Shown here: positions 16,394 to 24,263 of the stretch, one piece after another | Layout of the letters: every line of letters starts with the position of its first letter | How positions within the stretch are numbered: the first letter of the stretch is position 1 | Position numbers and translations under genes: made by a program | Virus record (IMG/VR): IMGVR_UViG_3300018080_005856 | Location: 1 to 64,000 of that record | From: a virus | Strand: one strand, 5' to 3' | Length of the DNA: 64,000 nucleotides | The notes under the pieces: generated by a model | What the model saw: the letters and a program-made list of their open reading frames with translations, nothing else | Told to the model about the DNA's origin: nothing | Databases searched by the model: none

Positions 16394-17491
16394 CTATGCT
16401 GTCCTCTTCCAAATTCTGACTAATCTATTCATAGGTCTTGTCTCATATCCTGTTCTCGGTGTTCCGTGCGAGCCATCTGTCTCTGCATCATCGGCTGTTA
16501 CTGCGGTAGCTCTGTTTCCTGTCGTATTAGCTAGACCGGTTCCACCATAGACATTAGATCCAGCTGCTGCATGCTTACTACCATCATTGTATAGGAAGTT
16601 TGTGCCGGCAGCTACTGGGTGATTATGAGTTGGATTTGTAGTAGCGTGGTGGTGGGCCATGAATGAATCTGTTTGTCTTCCATCTGTTCTATTTGTTGTC
16701 TCAGTTTCTCCGGATATTGGAGTTCCTTCTGTTCTGAAGAAACTTCCCTCTGTTTCCCATTGCTTTGCCCATGTTCCTCCAAATAACACGGCTGGTGATT
16801 TAGCATCTGGGAATGCATCTGCTGTTGTGTTTGTATTGGCATCGGGGTACTGAACGTAGAAACTTCCTACTGGGTATACTATGTTTACAACATCTGATAC
16901 TATACTGGACCATTCCGGGCATTTCCCGGGCCCGTTAGACTTCAAATAATATCCATCGTTTCCTGGAGCTATAGATACTAAATTGGCTTCTCCTGATCTA
17001 GTAAGAATTCCCCCATCTTCTTCGAATTCGTCCTTTCTGACCAGCTCTAGCAGCTCCGATTGCAATGTGGTATTTTTCACGAATCCTTCGGATATTAAAC
17101 CACTTAGGACCCGGCTATATCCCTCTTCGAAGTCAACTGTAAGAGTATCGTTTACTGTAATCAGGTATATGTTATCGTATAGGAGGCCGGTTATTCCTCC
17201 TGAGTCGTACAAAGGAGTACCAAGAGAAAGCTCACCAGATAACATGAATTTAGTCCAATCGTCTGAGCCCTGCCCATGTTTTATCCATAGTCCCGCTGGA
17301 GTTGTTTGGACCAATAATGACCCAGTAGGGGCCTGTACATCTGATGGGGCTGTTGCTATGGCGCCAACCCCTACGCTTTCACTCAGAGTGATATTCTCTG
17401 GCATATGATTGGACAGTGCAAATTCACCATAGGTTTCTGTCTCTGATGCCAGCAGGCGTAAAGCCTCATAATATCCAGGACCAAGTTTCAC
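16394..17491 (-). CDS. tail-collar domain fibre protein
   Basis: This 365-residue protein starts at GTG behind AGGAG, sharing one base with the previous stop (TAGTG). The C-terminal half has the phage tail-collar signature VNIVYPVGSFYVQYPD, then LFGGTWAKQWETEGSFFRTEG, a His-rich stretch HHHATTNPTHNHPV and the terminal NRLVRIWKRTA. The His pattern in collar proteins usually binds metal in the trimeric tip. The N-terminal half is beta-rich with LLVQTTPAGLWIKHG. It is a clear virion tail-tip or fibre component. Confidence 0.9.
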   Translation of the reverse strand: MKLGPGYYEALRLLASETETYGEFALSNHMPENITLSESVGVGAIATAPSDVQAPTGSLLVQTTPAGLWIKHGQGSDDWTKFMLSGELSLGTPLYDSGGITGLLYDNIYLITVNDTLTVDFEEGYSRVLSGLISEGFVKNTTLQSELLELVRKDEFEEDGGILTRSGEANLVSIAPGNDGYYLKSNGPGKCPEWSSIVSDVVNIVYPVGSFYVQYPDANTNTTADAFPDAKSPAVLFGGTWAKQWETEGSFFRTEGTPISGETETTNRTDGRQTDSFMAHHHATTNPTHNHPVAAGTNFLYNDGSKHAAAGSNVYGGTGLANTTGNRATAVTADDAETDGSHGTPRTGYETRPMNRLVRIWKRTA

Positions 17492-17886
17492 TATGAGCTC
17501 CTATGACGTAAAAGTCCGCTAGCCGTCCAATTCACTGTAAAACTGCTACTGAGGGACCTTCTGTCTGTTTCAAAGTCTATGGCAGCTATTAGTCTGTTGG
17601 AATTGGATGAGTTATATATGACTGCCCACCTTGCAGTTATGCTACTGGCTGGCCATGTTACTGGGGATACTCTTAGCGTTCCATCCACGACAGTTTTACC
17701 TGTTATTCCTTTACCCCCGGCTGTATAACCGGTCCCGCTTACCTCGTATGTATCGTCGAAAACAGTATCTGATGTGTCCGGCGAATACGAGGAAGTCATA
17801 AGAGCACACATGAGATCGTCCTCTAATACCTTAGTATCTCCAGACAATGAATCATGTAGATATGAATCGAACACAATCGAAGCCAT
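17491..17886 (-). CDS. virion protein preceding the collar fibre
   Basis: A 131-residue protein with strand-rich composition (YEVSGTGYTAGGKGITGKTV, then ARWAVIYNSSNSNRLIAAIDF). The sequence style resembles small phage tail or decoration proteins that accompany collar fibres. Stop and downstream start overlap by one base. Confidence 0.75.
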   Translation of the reverse strand: MASIVFDSYLHDSLSGDTKVLEDDLMCALMTSSYSPDTSDTVFDDTYEVSGTGYTAGGKGITGKTVVDGTLRVSPVTWPASSITARWAVIYNSSNSNRLIAAIDFETDRRSLSSSFTVNWTASGLLRHRSS

Positions 17887-17893
17887 AGTTAAC

Positions 17894-18121
17894 CTACTTG
17901 TGTGCCTTTTCGTGTACTTTGTAGGTTATCCCGTCCTTGTTGTATCCGTTCCTGGATGGGCAAGCTGCCCGGGTTACCGCAGGGGGTTTCCTGAAAACTG
18001 TCTCCATTACTCCTGAACAGGTTATGTCTGGGTTACAGCACCCCTGAGGTAAGTGATCCATTGGTAACACCATTTCTTTCTCGAACCCACAAATATTACA
18101 CTTCTTGTCGTATGTTGGCAT
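17894..18121 (-). CDS. FmdB-type zinc-ribbon protein
   Basis: A 75-residue protein beginning MPTYDKKCNICGFEKEMVLP, with a second cysteine cluster (GCCNPDITCSG). Spacing and opening match the FmdB small zinc-ribbon family. The basic C-terminus fits nucleic-acid or protein binding. A sigma70-like promoter lies directly upstream, so it is probably the first gene of the late leftward transcript. Confidence 0.75.
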   Translation of the reverse strand: MPTYDKKCNICGFEKEMVLPMDHLPQGCCNPDITCSGVMETVFRKPPAVTRAACPSRNGYNKDGITYKVHEKAHK

Positions 18122-18162
18122 AGTAAAATATCCTCCGATTTACATAGTCCTCTTTGGTGGCT

Positions 18163-18192
18163 ATTTTACCATGTTAAAAGGTTATGGGGCAA
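18163..18192 (-). promoter_or_regulatory. sigma70-like promoter before the virion block
   Basis: On the minus strand TTGCCC (18187-18192) and TAAAAT (18163-18168) are separated by 18 bp, about 40 bp upstream of the zinc-ribbon ATG and just downstream of a terminator. The preceding CTTTTAACATG resembles the repeated box seen elsewhere. Confidence 0.45.
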
Positions 18193-18201
18193 CTTCTGGA
18201 A

Positions 18202-18228
18202 GGAAAAGAAGAGGGGTTACCCCCTCTT
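18202..18228 (-). terminator. intrinsic terminator after the 18257-18688 gene
   Basis: AGAGGGG/CCCCTCT stem (18210-18227) followed on the minus strand by TCTTTTCC. It separates the middle module from the virion module. Confidence 0.8.
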
Positions 18229-18256
18229 TATTGTGCAGTTTGGATGTTTATGGCGC

Positions 18257-18688
18257 TTACTCAGTAGCAGCAGCGATCAGAGCCATGATCTCTTTGTAGA
18301 CACTGTTGGGAATGCTCATCCTTTCAAAGCTTTCGCCTTTTCCGGGTATGGGCATGCCATTGCCGTCTTTGTCAGAGACCCACTCAGATACAACAGCTCT
18401 GTGACCATTCAGCCTTGCAGGCTGGCCGGCGAGCAGTTCACCTGAATCTCTCAGTTTCTTAACCGGAGTTTGGAAGGTGATACCTGCCTTCTTGAGGGTT
18501 ATGCGGGCATTAGCAACCAGATGAGATCCTTTGGTAGGATCAGCCTGTTTACTGTTCGGGAAGATCGCGATTTGATAATCTTCAGCGTCGATTATCTTGT
18601 ATCCCTTTCCCTCACCTGTGGTGGCCTCGCGTATCTCAAATGTGAGCTTTTCCTCAGTCGGCTTGTTAACTTTCACAGAAACTTCCAT
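18257..18688 (-). CDS. unknown 143-residue protein
   Basis: Starts at ATG behind GGAGG. A soluble alpha/beta protein with a Gly/Lys-rich segment (TGEGKGYKIIDAEDYQIAIF) and many strands. The size and single-gene transcription unit between two terminators would suit an abundant DNA- or protein-binding factor, but no family is recognised. Confidence 0.8.
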   Translation of the reverse strand: MEVSVKVNKPTEEKLTFEIREATTGEGKGYKIIDAEDYQIAIFPNSKQADPTKGSHLVANARITLKKAGITFQTPVKKLRDSGELLAGQPARLNGHRAVVSEWVSDKDGNGMPIPGKGESFERMSIPNSVYKEIMALIAAATE

Positions 18689-18759
18689 GGTGCATCCTCC
18701 TTAACGAGATTTGACCCATTCTGGGCCCAGAACCTGCATCCGTAATGGATGCATATTCT

Positions 18760-18795
18760 TCATTTATAGAGAAAAAGAGGGGCGCTAGGCCCCTT
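18760..18795 (-). promoter_or_regulatory. terminator plus promoter-like box
   Basis: Stem AGGGGC/GCCCCT with CTTTTTC behind it, then the box TTTCTCTATAAATGA (18760-18774), ahead of the 18257-18688 gene. Confidence 0.55.
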
Positions 18796-18865
18796 AGTAT
18801 GTGAGTAGGGAATGTTTGAGGGCGAGAGGAGGGTCCCCCGCCCCGTCTTTCGACGGTATTATCTC

Positions 18866-18906
18866 AACAACCTCGAGTAGGTTGTTTTAAGTCATTTATA
18901 AAGAAA
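18866..18906 (-). promoter_or_regulatory. inverted repeat and promoter-like box
   Basis: The box TTTCTTTATAAATGA (18892-18906) follows the stop of the 148-residue gene. Next comes a perfect 8-bp inverted repeat, AACAACCT/AGGTTGTT (18866-18886), which has a T-run on the + side. A GACGG hairpin follows at 18843-18856. The stretch from 18689 to 18912 holds no gene. Confidence 0.45.
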
Positions 18907-18912
18907 GCCTTG

Positions 18913-19359
18913 TTATTCTTTAGGTGATGGAGTCTTTCGTTTTAGCGGTGTGACGTTGTCGGGTAGAATCTCGTCGACTACCTCATCGTTTTCGGTTATC
19001 TCCACTTTTCCCATACCGAAGCTGATATTGTCAGAGTCACCATCCCCTGACGGTTTCTGCTTTATAGATCCATCTACTATTCCCTGTACTATCCTGGATG
19101 GTTGTGTAATTCGTGCATGGGCATCAACTTTAAGGCCAGGTGCCTGGGGAGTATCTGCCCCACATGGTCCTAGCTGTACCGGTAGTCCCATAAGGAACTT
19201 TATCTGGCCTATTAGTCTACCAGATTCTGCCTTAAGCACTAACTGTGAAGGATTACAGTCCTGCTGGCTGAGCCTGATGTTCAGGTCTTCCAGCAGAACT
19301 GCCATAGATTCAAGTATTGTTCTCTCAAACTGGGCTCTCAAGAAGTCGAGTGTTTCCAT
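18913..19359 (-). CDS. unknown 148-residue protein
   Basis: The N-terminal half is helical (METLDFLRAQFERTILESMA). The C-terminal half is Pro/Gly/Asp-rich and probably disordered, ending KRKTPSPKE. The start is set by GGAGG. It overlaps the 3' end of the small membrane protein gene upstream, so the two are coupled. No family recognised. Confidence 0.75.
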   Translation of the reverse strand: METLDFLRAQFERTILESMAVLLEDLNIRLSQQDCNPSQLVLKAESGRLIGQIKFLMGLPVQLGPCGADTPQAPGLKVDAHARITQPSRIVQGIVDGSIKQKPSGDGDSDNISFGMGKVEITENDEVVDEILPDNVTPLKRKTPSPKE

Positions 19360-19484
19360 AATCCTATTCTCCGTCCTCCGAAGTATATTATGCCAACGGA
19401 TATGATAACCGGGGTAGGCAGTAGTAGGATTCCTCCTACAACCGCCATCCTTTTCCAGTTCTTCTTATCTCGCCACCATTTCAT
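19338..19484 (-). CDS. 48-residue single-span membrane protein
   Basis: ATG at 19484 follows AAAGGT. A basic head (MKWWRDKKNWKRM) precedes one hydrophobic span (AVVGGILLLPTPVIISVGII) and a short basic tail, giving a likely cytoplasmic N-terminus. It overlaps the next gene by 22 bp. Size and topology would also suit a holin-like or inner-membrane regulator; function unknown. Confidence 0.65.
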   Translation of the reverse strand: MKWWRDKKNWKRMAVVGGILLLPTPVIISVGIIYFGGRRIGLWKHSTS

Positions 19485-19496
19485 ACATTATACCTT

Positions 19497-19832
19497 TTAT
19501 AGTGCTGATTCTGCAAGGAGCTTACCTTCATCGTCAACCCCTTTCTTGCTTACCCAGACACCATCAACTACAAGGTACCATTCGTTGGTTGAGTCATCAA
19601 TGAGCCAATACACTTCGTGATCCTGTGCCAGCTTGGCAAACTTGGTAAGAGATTTTGTCCTTCTGTCGATCTTCTTCAAATTCTGGCCCAGAACTTTGAA
19701 CTTGATACCCCTCCAGCTGAACTCCGCATTTACAATCTCGGATCTGTTCTCGCTGGCGACCTCTTTTGGTGAAGTAACAAATACCTCATTTGCGAGAGGA
19801 ATGATTTCCTCTTTTAACTCTGCTTTGTTCAT
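19497..19832 (-). CDS. unknown 111-residue protein
   Basis: A soluble protein with a central basic segment (WRGIKFKVLGQNLKKIDRRTK) and a C-terminal strand pair (YWLIDDSTNEWYLVVDGVWV) that looks like a small beta domain. A promoter-like box sits 22 bp upstream of the start. Function unknown. Confidence 0.75.
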   Translation of the reverse strand: MNKAELKEEIIPLANEVFVTSPKEVASENRSEIVNAEFSWRGIKFKVLGQNLKKIDRRTKSLTKFAKLAQDHEVYWLIDDSTNEWYLVVDGVWVSKKGVDDEGKLLAESAL

Positions 19833-19853
19833 GGTCTTCCTCCATATTAATAT

Positions 19854-19868
19854 TCGTTTGTATGGAAA
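19854..19868 (-). promoter_or_regulatory. promoter-like box
   Basis: TTTCCATACAAACGA, preceding GGAGG and the ATG at 19832. Confidence 0.45.
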
Positions 19869-19908
19869 AGAGCATGATTCATGTGATTTGGATTTCTGTC
19901 GGTAGGTT

Positions 19909-20346
19909 TTATTCTTTTGGTTGGTTGACAGTACTTTCCTCTATGTCCTCTTCTCTCTCCGCCATTATTTCCACCATCATGAATGATGCCAGGTCTGCCT
20001 TTTCCCTCTCCTCCTTCATCCTTTTATCGTTCCACTTCGTAGCTGCAGCAATTGCCATATCTGTATCTATGAACGAGGAAAGAAGGTCTGTCACCGGAAG
20101 TTCTATGAACCCCCTGTAGATTGCTTCCATTGCAGTAAGAGCTATTGCTGGGGCCTGGCCTTTCTTTATTGAAAATACAAGGCTATTCATAAGGTGCTGG
20201 TCGTGCATGTCTTTTACAAATAGGCTTTCACCATCTTGTGTTCTCCACCTTACGCTTTTCCAGTCAGGTCCTCTCTTATCGATAATCCTCCTAATGTATT
20301 GTAGTTCGGTACCAGAAACTAACTGCTCGTACCTTACATTAGGCAT
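19909..20346 (-). CDS. unknown 145-residue protein
   Basis: The N-terminal part (VSGTELQYIRRIIDKRGPDWKSVRWR) is basic. The centre is hydrophobic-helical and the C-terminal third is acidic with Met-rich helices. No membrane span and no known motif. GGAG precedes the start. Confidence 0.75.
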   Translation of the reverse strand: MPNVRYEQLVSGTELQYIRRIIDKRGPDWKSVRWRTQDGESLFVKDMHDQHLMNSLVFSIKKGQAPAIALTAMEAIYRGFIELPVTDLLSSFIDTDMAIAAATKWNDKRMKEEREKADLASFMMVEIMAEREEDIEESTVNQPKE

Positions 20347-20360
20347 GTCTTTTCTCCTTA

Positions 20361-20765
20361 CTACTCGTGGTCAAAAGTTTGATCACTAGTGCTGTTACTA
20401 GACGTGGAATATATTATATTACCACTGTCTATTTGGTCATATGGCCCGTGTGGAGCTATGACTGGGTATTCTATTACAGAACCAGGGTAACTTATTGCGG
20501 GTGCACCAGAGTCATCAAAGGTAGTCCTATCCCATGTCTGTGTTCCTACGCTGGTTGTACCATTTACAAGCAGATCAACCATTTTCTCGAGCTTGTCAAG
20601 TTTGTCCATAACATCTTTTAACCTCAGAATGTCAAATGGACTGGTTTCCATCACAGCAGCTGGACTATGTCCTACTTGTTTGAATGCCTTTGCCAGATCT
20701 TTCAGATCTGCCTTTGGGTTTCCAGATAGATGTCGGTAAAGGTCTAATACTGCTTTTTCGTTCAT
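20361..20765 (-). CDS. unknown 134-residue protein with coiled coil
   Basis: The start at 20765 is set by GGGAGGGAG just upstream; the frame is open further to 20867 without a ribosome site. A helical N-terminal half includes DVMDKLDKLEKMVDLLV, a short leucine coiled coil. The Ser/Thr/Gly-rich C-terminal half is probably disordered. Function unknown. Confidence 0.75.
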   Translation of the reverse strand: MNEKAVLDLYRHLSGNPKADLKDLAKAFKQVGHSPAAVMETSPFDILRLKDVMDKLDKLEKMVDLLVNGTTSVGTQTWDRTTFDDSGAPAISYPGSVIEYPVIAPHGPYDQIDSGNIIYSTSSNSTSDQTFDHE

Positions 20766-20841
20766 GTTACTCCCTCCCGGGTATAATATGAAATTATACC
20801 CTCCTGGGGATTTATATGCAAGCAATATTTTGGTGGGTTGT

Positions 20842-21708
20842 TTATGTGGCAAGACCTCTAATAGCATCGAACACGTTTACGGATTCGAAATCTTTCTCTC
20901 CTCTCAGGAACGATACAGCTTTCTCGGCACGTGATGCTGCGTATATTATCAGGTTCTCATTTTCCTCCATAGCATTGCACCATCCGTTTATGACATGTAG
21001 AGCTGTATCCCCAATCCTATCTTCCCATGTCATATTATACGCTTTGAGAATCATGGCACTTCCTATTTCGGATATGAGTCTTTCCATCCCGAACCTATTT
21101 GTATCCTCAGGGTCCCTTCCCTTTATCCTATCTTTCCCTGACGTCCAACGTACTAATGCACTGGTGAGATCATAATAGTACTCGTTCACATCATCGAAGT
21201 CCTCTTTTGGGGGAGTAAAGATAGTATCTGTCTCTGGGTCGTACTTTGCTACAGTAAGGTTGTCTCTAACCTGGAAGTTTGCACCAGATCTAAATACAAA
21301 TTCATCTATGGGGATATCGGGAGTCATATCAAGAGGAGAAATATCCTGATCGAAATCTATTATATTATCTATTCCAATCACGTTATAGAATCTCAGGACT
21401 GGTATTTTCTGTACTTCTGGTTTACCGTTCACTATATTCCCGGTTTCCTTCTCATATATCTTCCAGAAAGTTATTATAGGTTTATTGCATCCGGCGTCGT
21501 ATACCTTCCCCAGGGACTTTATCTCCTTTCTTGTTAGATAAAACCTGTTGTCATCTCCAGACAAAAGCAGCTGGTTCAGAACACTATACGGTTTTCTTCT
21601 GTTAAAGTTGCACTTATCTAATCCAAACCTCTTTGACTTCCATACTAGAGTCTGTTCATTCCTCATTATCTCTATTATGGATCTTGTTACTATTTCACTT
21701 ACAGACAT
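20842..21708 (-). CDS. ArdC-like antirestriction/ssDNA-binding protein with degenerate protease motif
   Basis: This 288-residue protein has an N-terminal NRRKPYSVLNQLLLS, then FYLTRKEIKSLGKVYDAGCNKPIITFW and RFYNVIGIDNI. These parallel the ArdC N-terminal ssDNA-binding domain (NP.s..Y.G.N.lLL ... TfkQa...G..V..G.k ... vFN). The C-terminal part should carry the zincin HExxH of the family. Here the aligned segment reads DLTSALVRWTSG, with no HExxH, although the following ERLISEIGSAMI helix is preserved. So it probably binds DNA but lacks the metal site (inference). Confidence 0.65.
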   Translation of the reverse strand: MSVSEIVTRSIIEIMRNEQTLVWKSKRFGLDKCNFNRRKPYSVLNQLLLSGDDNRFYLTRKEIKSLGKVYDAGCNKPIITFWKIYEKETGNIVNGKPEVQKIPVLRFYNVIGIDNIIDFDQDISPLDMTPDIPIDEFVFRSGANFQVRDNLTVAKYDPETDTIFTPPKEDFDDVNEYYYDLTSALVRWTSGKDRIKGRDPEDTNRFGMERLISEIGSAMILKAYNMTWEDRIGDTALHVINGWCNAMEENENLIIYAASRAEKAVSFLRGEKDFESVNVFDAIRGLAT

Positions 21709-21720
21709 GTTAACCTCCCG

Positions 21721-22113
21721 TTAACAGAACTCCTCTCCTATCATATGAGTAAATTGTATTGGACATCCGGCTAGAATTTCCTCAAACTTCTTTACAGAGA
21801 GTCGTCTTCCATACTCATCTCTGATTGGGCGCCATCTCCATTTTGATATATCCAATATGATCTGCTTATCTACTGCCCATGTGAATGAACAGCATAGTCT
21901 TATTCCATGCATATCGTTAGCTAAAAGTACTGTTTCTCCGAGCACGGGCTTGTGGCATATTGGACATTCGTCCCACCACTCTACGTTTGCACCATGGTGT
22001 ACCTTTTCCTGGCCCTCTTTACATAGAGTAATCTTGCAATCCCAGCAATATGGACCAGCCCCTGACCTCTTTCCTATGTGTGTTCCATCGTACGTATAGA
22101 AATTAGTTCCCAT
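21721..22113 (-). CDS. zinc-finger protein, small phage type
   Basis: A 130-residue protein with two Cys pairs in the first half (YCWDCKITLC, then ECPICHKPV) plus HIGKRS and KVHHG histidines. A knuckle-type zinc site is likely. A GTNFYTYDGTHIGKRSGAG opening of this kind is familiar from other phage small proteins. AGGAG precedes the start. Confidence 0.75.
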   Translation of the reverse strand: MGTNFYTYDGTHIGKRSGAGPYCWDCKITLCKEGQEKVHHGANVEWWDECPICHKPVLGETVLLANDMHGIRLCCSFTWAVDKQIILDISKWRWRPIRDEYGRRLSVKKFEEILAGCPIQFTHMIGEEFC

Positions 22114-22140
22114 ACTATTACTCCTATGTTATTATTCTCA

Positions 22141-22545
22141 TTATGCTGAAGCGTGAAAGGGAGAGACAAATCTATTATTATGGTAATCTTCGTGAATGTG
22201 TCTAACATCGCGCCACAAGAACTGATCTTCTATGGCATTAGGATTACGTTTTCTGATGTACCATATATGACCTATATTAACTAATACCCTCTTCAGCGTC
22301 TTTACTCCCTTGGAATCCGTTTCTTCCACTGCTATAACTATATCAGGAGTTGGTACATCAACAACACCAATATCACATACTATCCCCTCTATGGATGTAA
22401 TCTGTTCATTATCCCTGCCATATCCATTTGGTATTATCCTCACAATAGCTTCCTCTTCAATGCATTTGGCTAGCATGTCTACATGATGTCTATACTTCAA
22501 TAGAAACATCATACCACATGTATCTGCTATCTGTTTGTATATCAT
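22141..22545 (-). CDS. unknown 134-residue protein
   Basis: The ATG at 22545 is chosen because AGGAG lies 8 bp upstream; the open frame continues to 22665 over another gene. The product has hydrophobic strands and an R/W-rich end (HIWYIRKRNPNAIEDQFLWR). It starts within 15 bp of the upstream membrane-protein stop. Function unknown. Confidence 0.75.
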   Translation of the reverse strand: MIYKQIADTCGMMFLLKYRHHVDMLAKCIEEEAIVRIIPNGYGRDNEQITSIEGIVCDIGVVDVPTPDIVIAVEETDSKGVKTLKRVLVNIGHIWYIRKRNPNAIEDQFLWRDVRHIHEDYHNNRFVSPFHASA

Positions 22546-22559
22546 GCACGTTTCTCCTG

Positions 22560-22697
22560 CTACCAGGAAATATGGAACCCCATGATTCCAGCTATTATGA
22601 GTATCCATCCTATTAGGAGAGCGGTATCTGAGTGAAATATGAGCAGTATTGCTATTCCTATGCACGTGAATAATCCGCCAGGTATATACACTTTCAT
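22560..22697 (-). CDS. 45-residue two-span membrane protein
   Basis: ATG at 22697 directly behind GGAGGGGAC. The product is almost entirely hydrophobic: GGLFTCIGIAILLIF, a short SDTA turn, then LLIGWILIIAGIMGF. Such double-span micro-proteins can be holin-like or regulators of membrane enzymes. It fills a gap exactly between two genes. Confidence 0.7.
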   Translation of the reverse strand: MKVYIPGGLFTCIGIAILLIFHSDTALLIGWILIIAGIMGFHISW

Positions 22698-22710
22698 GTC
22701 CCCTCCTTTA

Positions 22711-23226
22711 TCAGGCCCACGGGTCTGCCTCTTTCCTTCTCTTGCTGCCCGGGAATAGATCTATCATGCTGAGAACCTTCTCATGCATCACATCAAAAAG
22801 ATGGTCATAATGCCTATCCTGGAAAGTCTCCATGCTTGTCATAAGTCCTTTGTCTGTCCATACACATCGCTTAGGGGTGGCCGGCACTACGGGCATTTCC
22901 ACGCCCATATTGGACCCCACACTCTGGAATTCTTCTTTCTGCTTCTCAGCTTCATCTAGATCTTTCCAGTATTGTTTCCATTTCTTCTTCCATGATATTT
23001 CTATAAACTCATGATGGGGTAGGAGCTTCACATAATACCCACCGTCCTTATCACTTATATAGAACTCCATTCTCCTTGTGTCTGTAAACCCAAGAGCTAT
23101 AAGATCTGTCAGGGGGAGATCTTCTATTCCCGCTCCTCCCAGTTTTCGCATAAGATCGCTGGGGTGAGGAAGTTTCACCTCTTCTGGTTCTTGCCCCAGT
23201 ATGGGCAAGCTTTCTTCATTTATCAT
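22711..23226 (-). CDS. unknown 171-residue protein
   Basis: A soluble protein with a middle helix of mixed charge (WKKKWKQYWKDLDEAEKQKEEF) and a basic C-terminus (FPGSKRRKEADPWA). No motif recognised. It is the last gene before a 213-bp non-coding stretch. Confidence 0.75.
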   Translation of the reverse strand: MINEESLPILGQEPEEVKLPHPSDLMRKLGGAGIEDLPLTDLIALGFTDTRRMEFYISDKDGGYYVKLLPHHEFIEISWKKKWKQYWKDLDEAEKQKEEFQSVGSNMGVEMPVVPATPKRCVWTDKGLMTSMETFQDRHYDHLFDVMHEKVLSMIDLFPGSKRRKEADPWA

Positions 23227-23439
23227 GTTATAATTCCTTAGTAGAAAGAGTGTATCCCATGAGAGAAGGCACGAAGCGGTTCTCCCATGAGAATAGCGAA
23301 CATATTCTAAATGGAGGTACCCTATGGGCTTAACCAGTCTATCGATCAGGCTATTATCATAGGTGTCGATTATGTATATTTAGGAGATACCGCTGCCTTT
23401 ACCCGCACGGTATCCGGTAAACCGCATTGATTGTTGGAT
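23227..23439 (-). other. non-coding gap with hairpins
   Basis: No supported gene. There is a direct repeat of TCCCATGAGA (near 23252 and 23283). A TTTACC/GGTAAA hairpin nested with TACCG/CGGTA lies near 23390-23423, just after the Gly/Arg-rich gene, and may end its transcript. Confidence 0.4.
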
Positions 23440-23622
23440 CTAGCCTTTTCTGCCTGTCCCTGCCCCGCGGCCCCCGCCGCGACCGTAACCCGGGCCACCC
23501 CTGGAGCATCCCCCTGTATTTCTTCCGAGGCCACGTCCTGCTCCTCTTCCGATGCCTCTCCCAGTTCCTCTCCTGGTGCTGCCCTGTCTCCTTGGTCTTG
23601 GTGTGGTTGGCCTAGTTGCCAT
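23440..23622 (-). CDS. 60-residue Gly/Arg-rich (RGG-like) protein
   Basis: The ATG at 23622 follows AGGAG and starts MATRPTTPRPRRQG. Nearly everything after that is GRG/GGR repeats (e.g. RGIGRGAGRGLGRN). It is locally GC-rich, unlike its neighbours. RGG-type tails bind RNA and promote condensation in other systems, so RNA or nucleic-acid binding is a reasonable guess. It begins 24 bp after the tRNA gene and is presumably on the same transcript. No homologue family recognised. Confidence 0.6.
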   Translation of the reverse strand: MATRPTTPRPRRQGSTRRGTGRGIGRGAGRGLGRNTGGCSRGGPGYGRGGGRGAGTGRKG

Positions 23623-23645
23623 TTTGCAACTCCTATATTGATGAT

Positions 23646-23719
23646 TGGCAGGGGTGGGACTTGAACCCACGACCTCAAGATCATGAATCTTGCGTTCTAA
23701 CCAGCTGAACTACCCTGCT
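23646..23719 (-). tRNA. tRNA-Met (CAT)
   Basis: A complete 74-nt cloverleaf. The acceptor has six pairs plus an A1/C72 mismatch; D-stem GTTC/GAAC, anticodon stem CAAGA/TCTTG with loop TTCATGA, T-arm GTGGG-TTCAAGT-CCCAC, discriminator A. CCA is not encoded. The anticodon stem lacks the three G:C pairs of initiators, so it is an elongator, or a tRNA-Ile2 if the host lysidinylates C34. Its 5' 23 bp overlap the end of a protein gene. Confidence 0.93.
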
Positions 23720-24263
23720 CTATATCATCTTCAACAGTTTCCAGACTGTTGCTGATGTTATCTATTATTATATCATGCACTACCATATTTACAAGCAAAC
23801 ATAATCCAAACACAATGCCCATAGCTATGGACAGCGTTTCTATACCACAATTATACAGCAAAATATATATAGCTATTTTACTCATATGATCAAGCAGTGA
23901 TCCTACAGACGGCTCCAAATGATACCATATGGCCACAAGTCCCGGGTATTCTGCTGCATGTTCTATTTTACCACTAGCCACAGGTAAAGCTTCCCTTGCC
24001 ATTACGTATGTTGCAAACACTATGATTATTAACGATACTACCTGTGCCGTTGCTACTATTGGTACAGCTATATGCGGTATTAGCCCTGATGGGATAAGTG
24101 ACAATAATACTATTTCTAGCACTCTTAGGAATAGCCCGTACACTGGAGTAAGGCCCACTACTGCTCTAGTTGATAGTTCATAGTGGTACTTATCAGCTAT
24201 TCTGACTAGGAAATCATCAGCTTCAGTGTCTAGCCTGTGAATCAGGAACTTTAATACTCGCAT
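23697..24263 (-). CDS. multi-span membrane protein (paralogue A)
   Basis: A 188-residue protein with about four hydrophobic segments (e.g. LRVLEIVLLSLIP, then VVSLIIIVFATYVM). It resembles the next upstream gene in length, span positions and a shared IAIYILLYNCG/ATIILLHECG segment, so the two are paralogues. The TAG stop lies inside the D-arm of the tRNA. The start behind GGAGAAAG overlaps its paralogue by 41 bp. Function unknown. Confidence 0.75.
   Translation of the reverse strand: MRVLKFLIHRLDTEADDFLVRIADKYHYELSTRAVVGLTPVYGLFLRVLEIVLLSLIPSGLIPHIAVPIVATAQVVSLIIIVFATYVMAREALPVASGKIEHAAEYPGLVAIWYHLEPSVGSLLDHMSKIAIYILLYNCGIETLSIAMGIVFGLCLLVNMVVHDIIIDNISNSLETVEDDIEQGSSAG

Noticed and set aside
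20361-20867. Longer start of the 134-residue protein at 20867
   Set aside because: GGGAGGGAG directly precedes the ATG at 20765, and the extension has no ribosome site.
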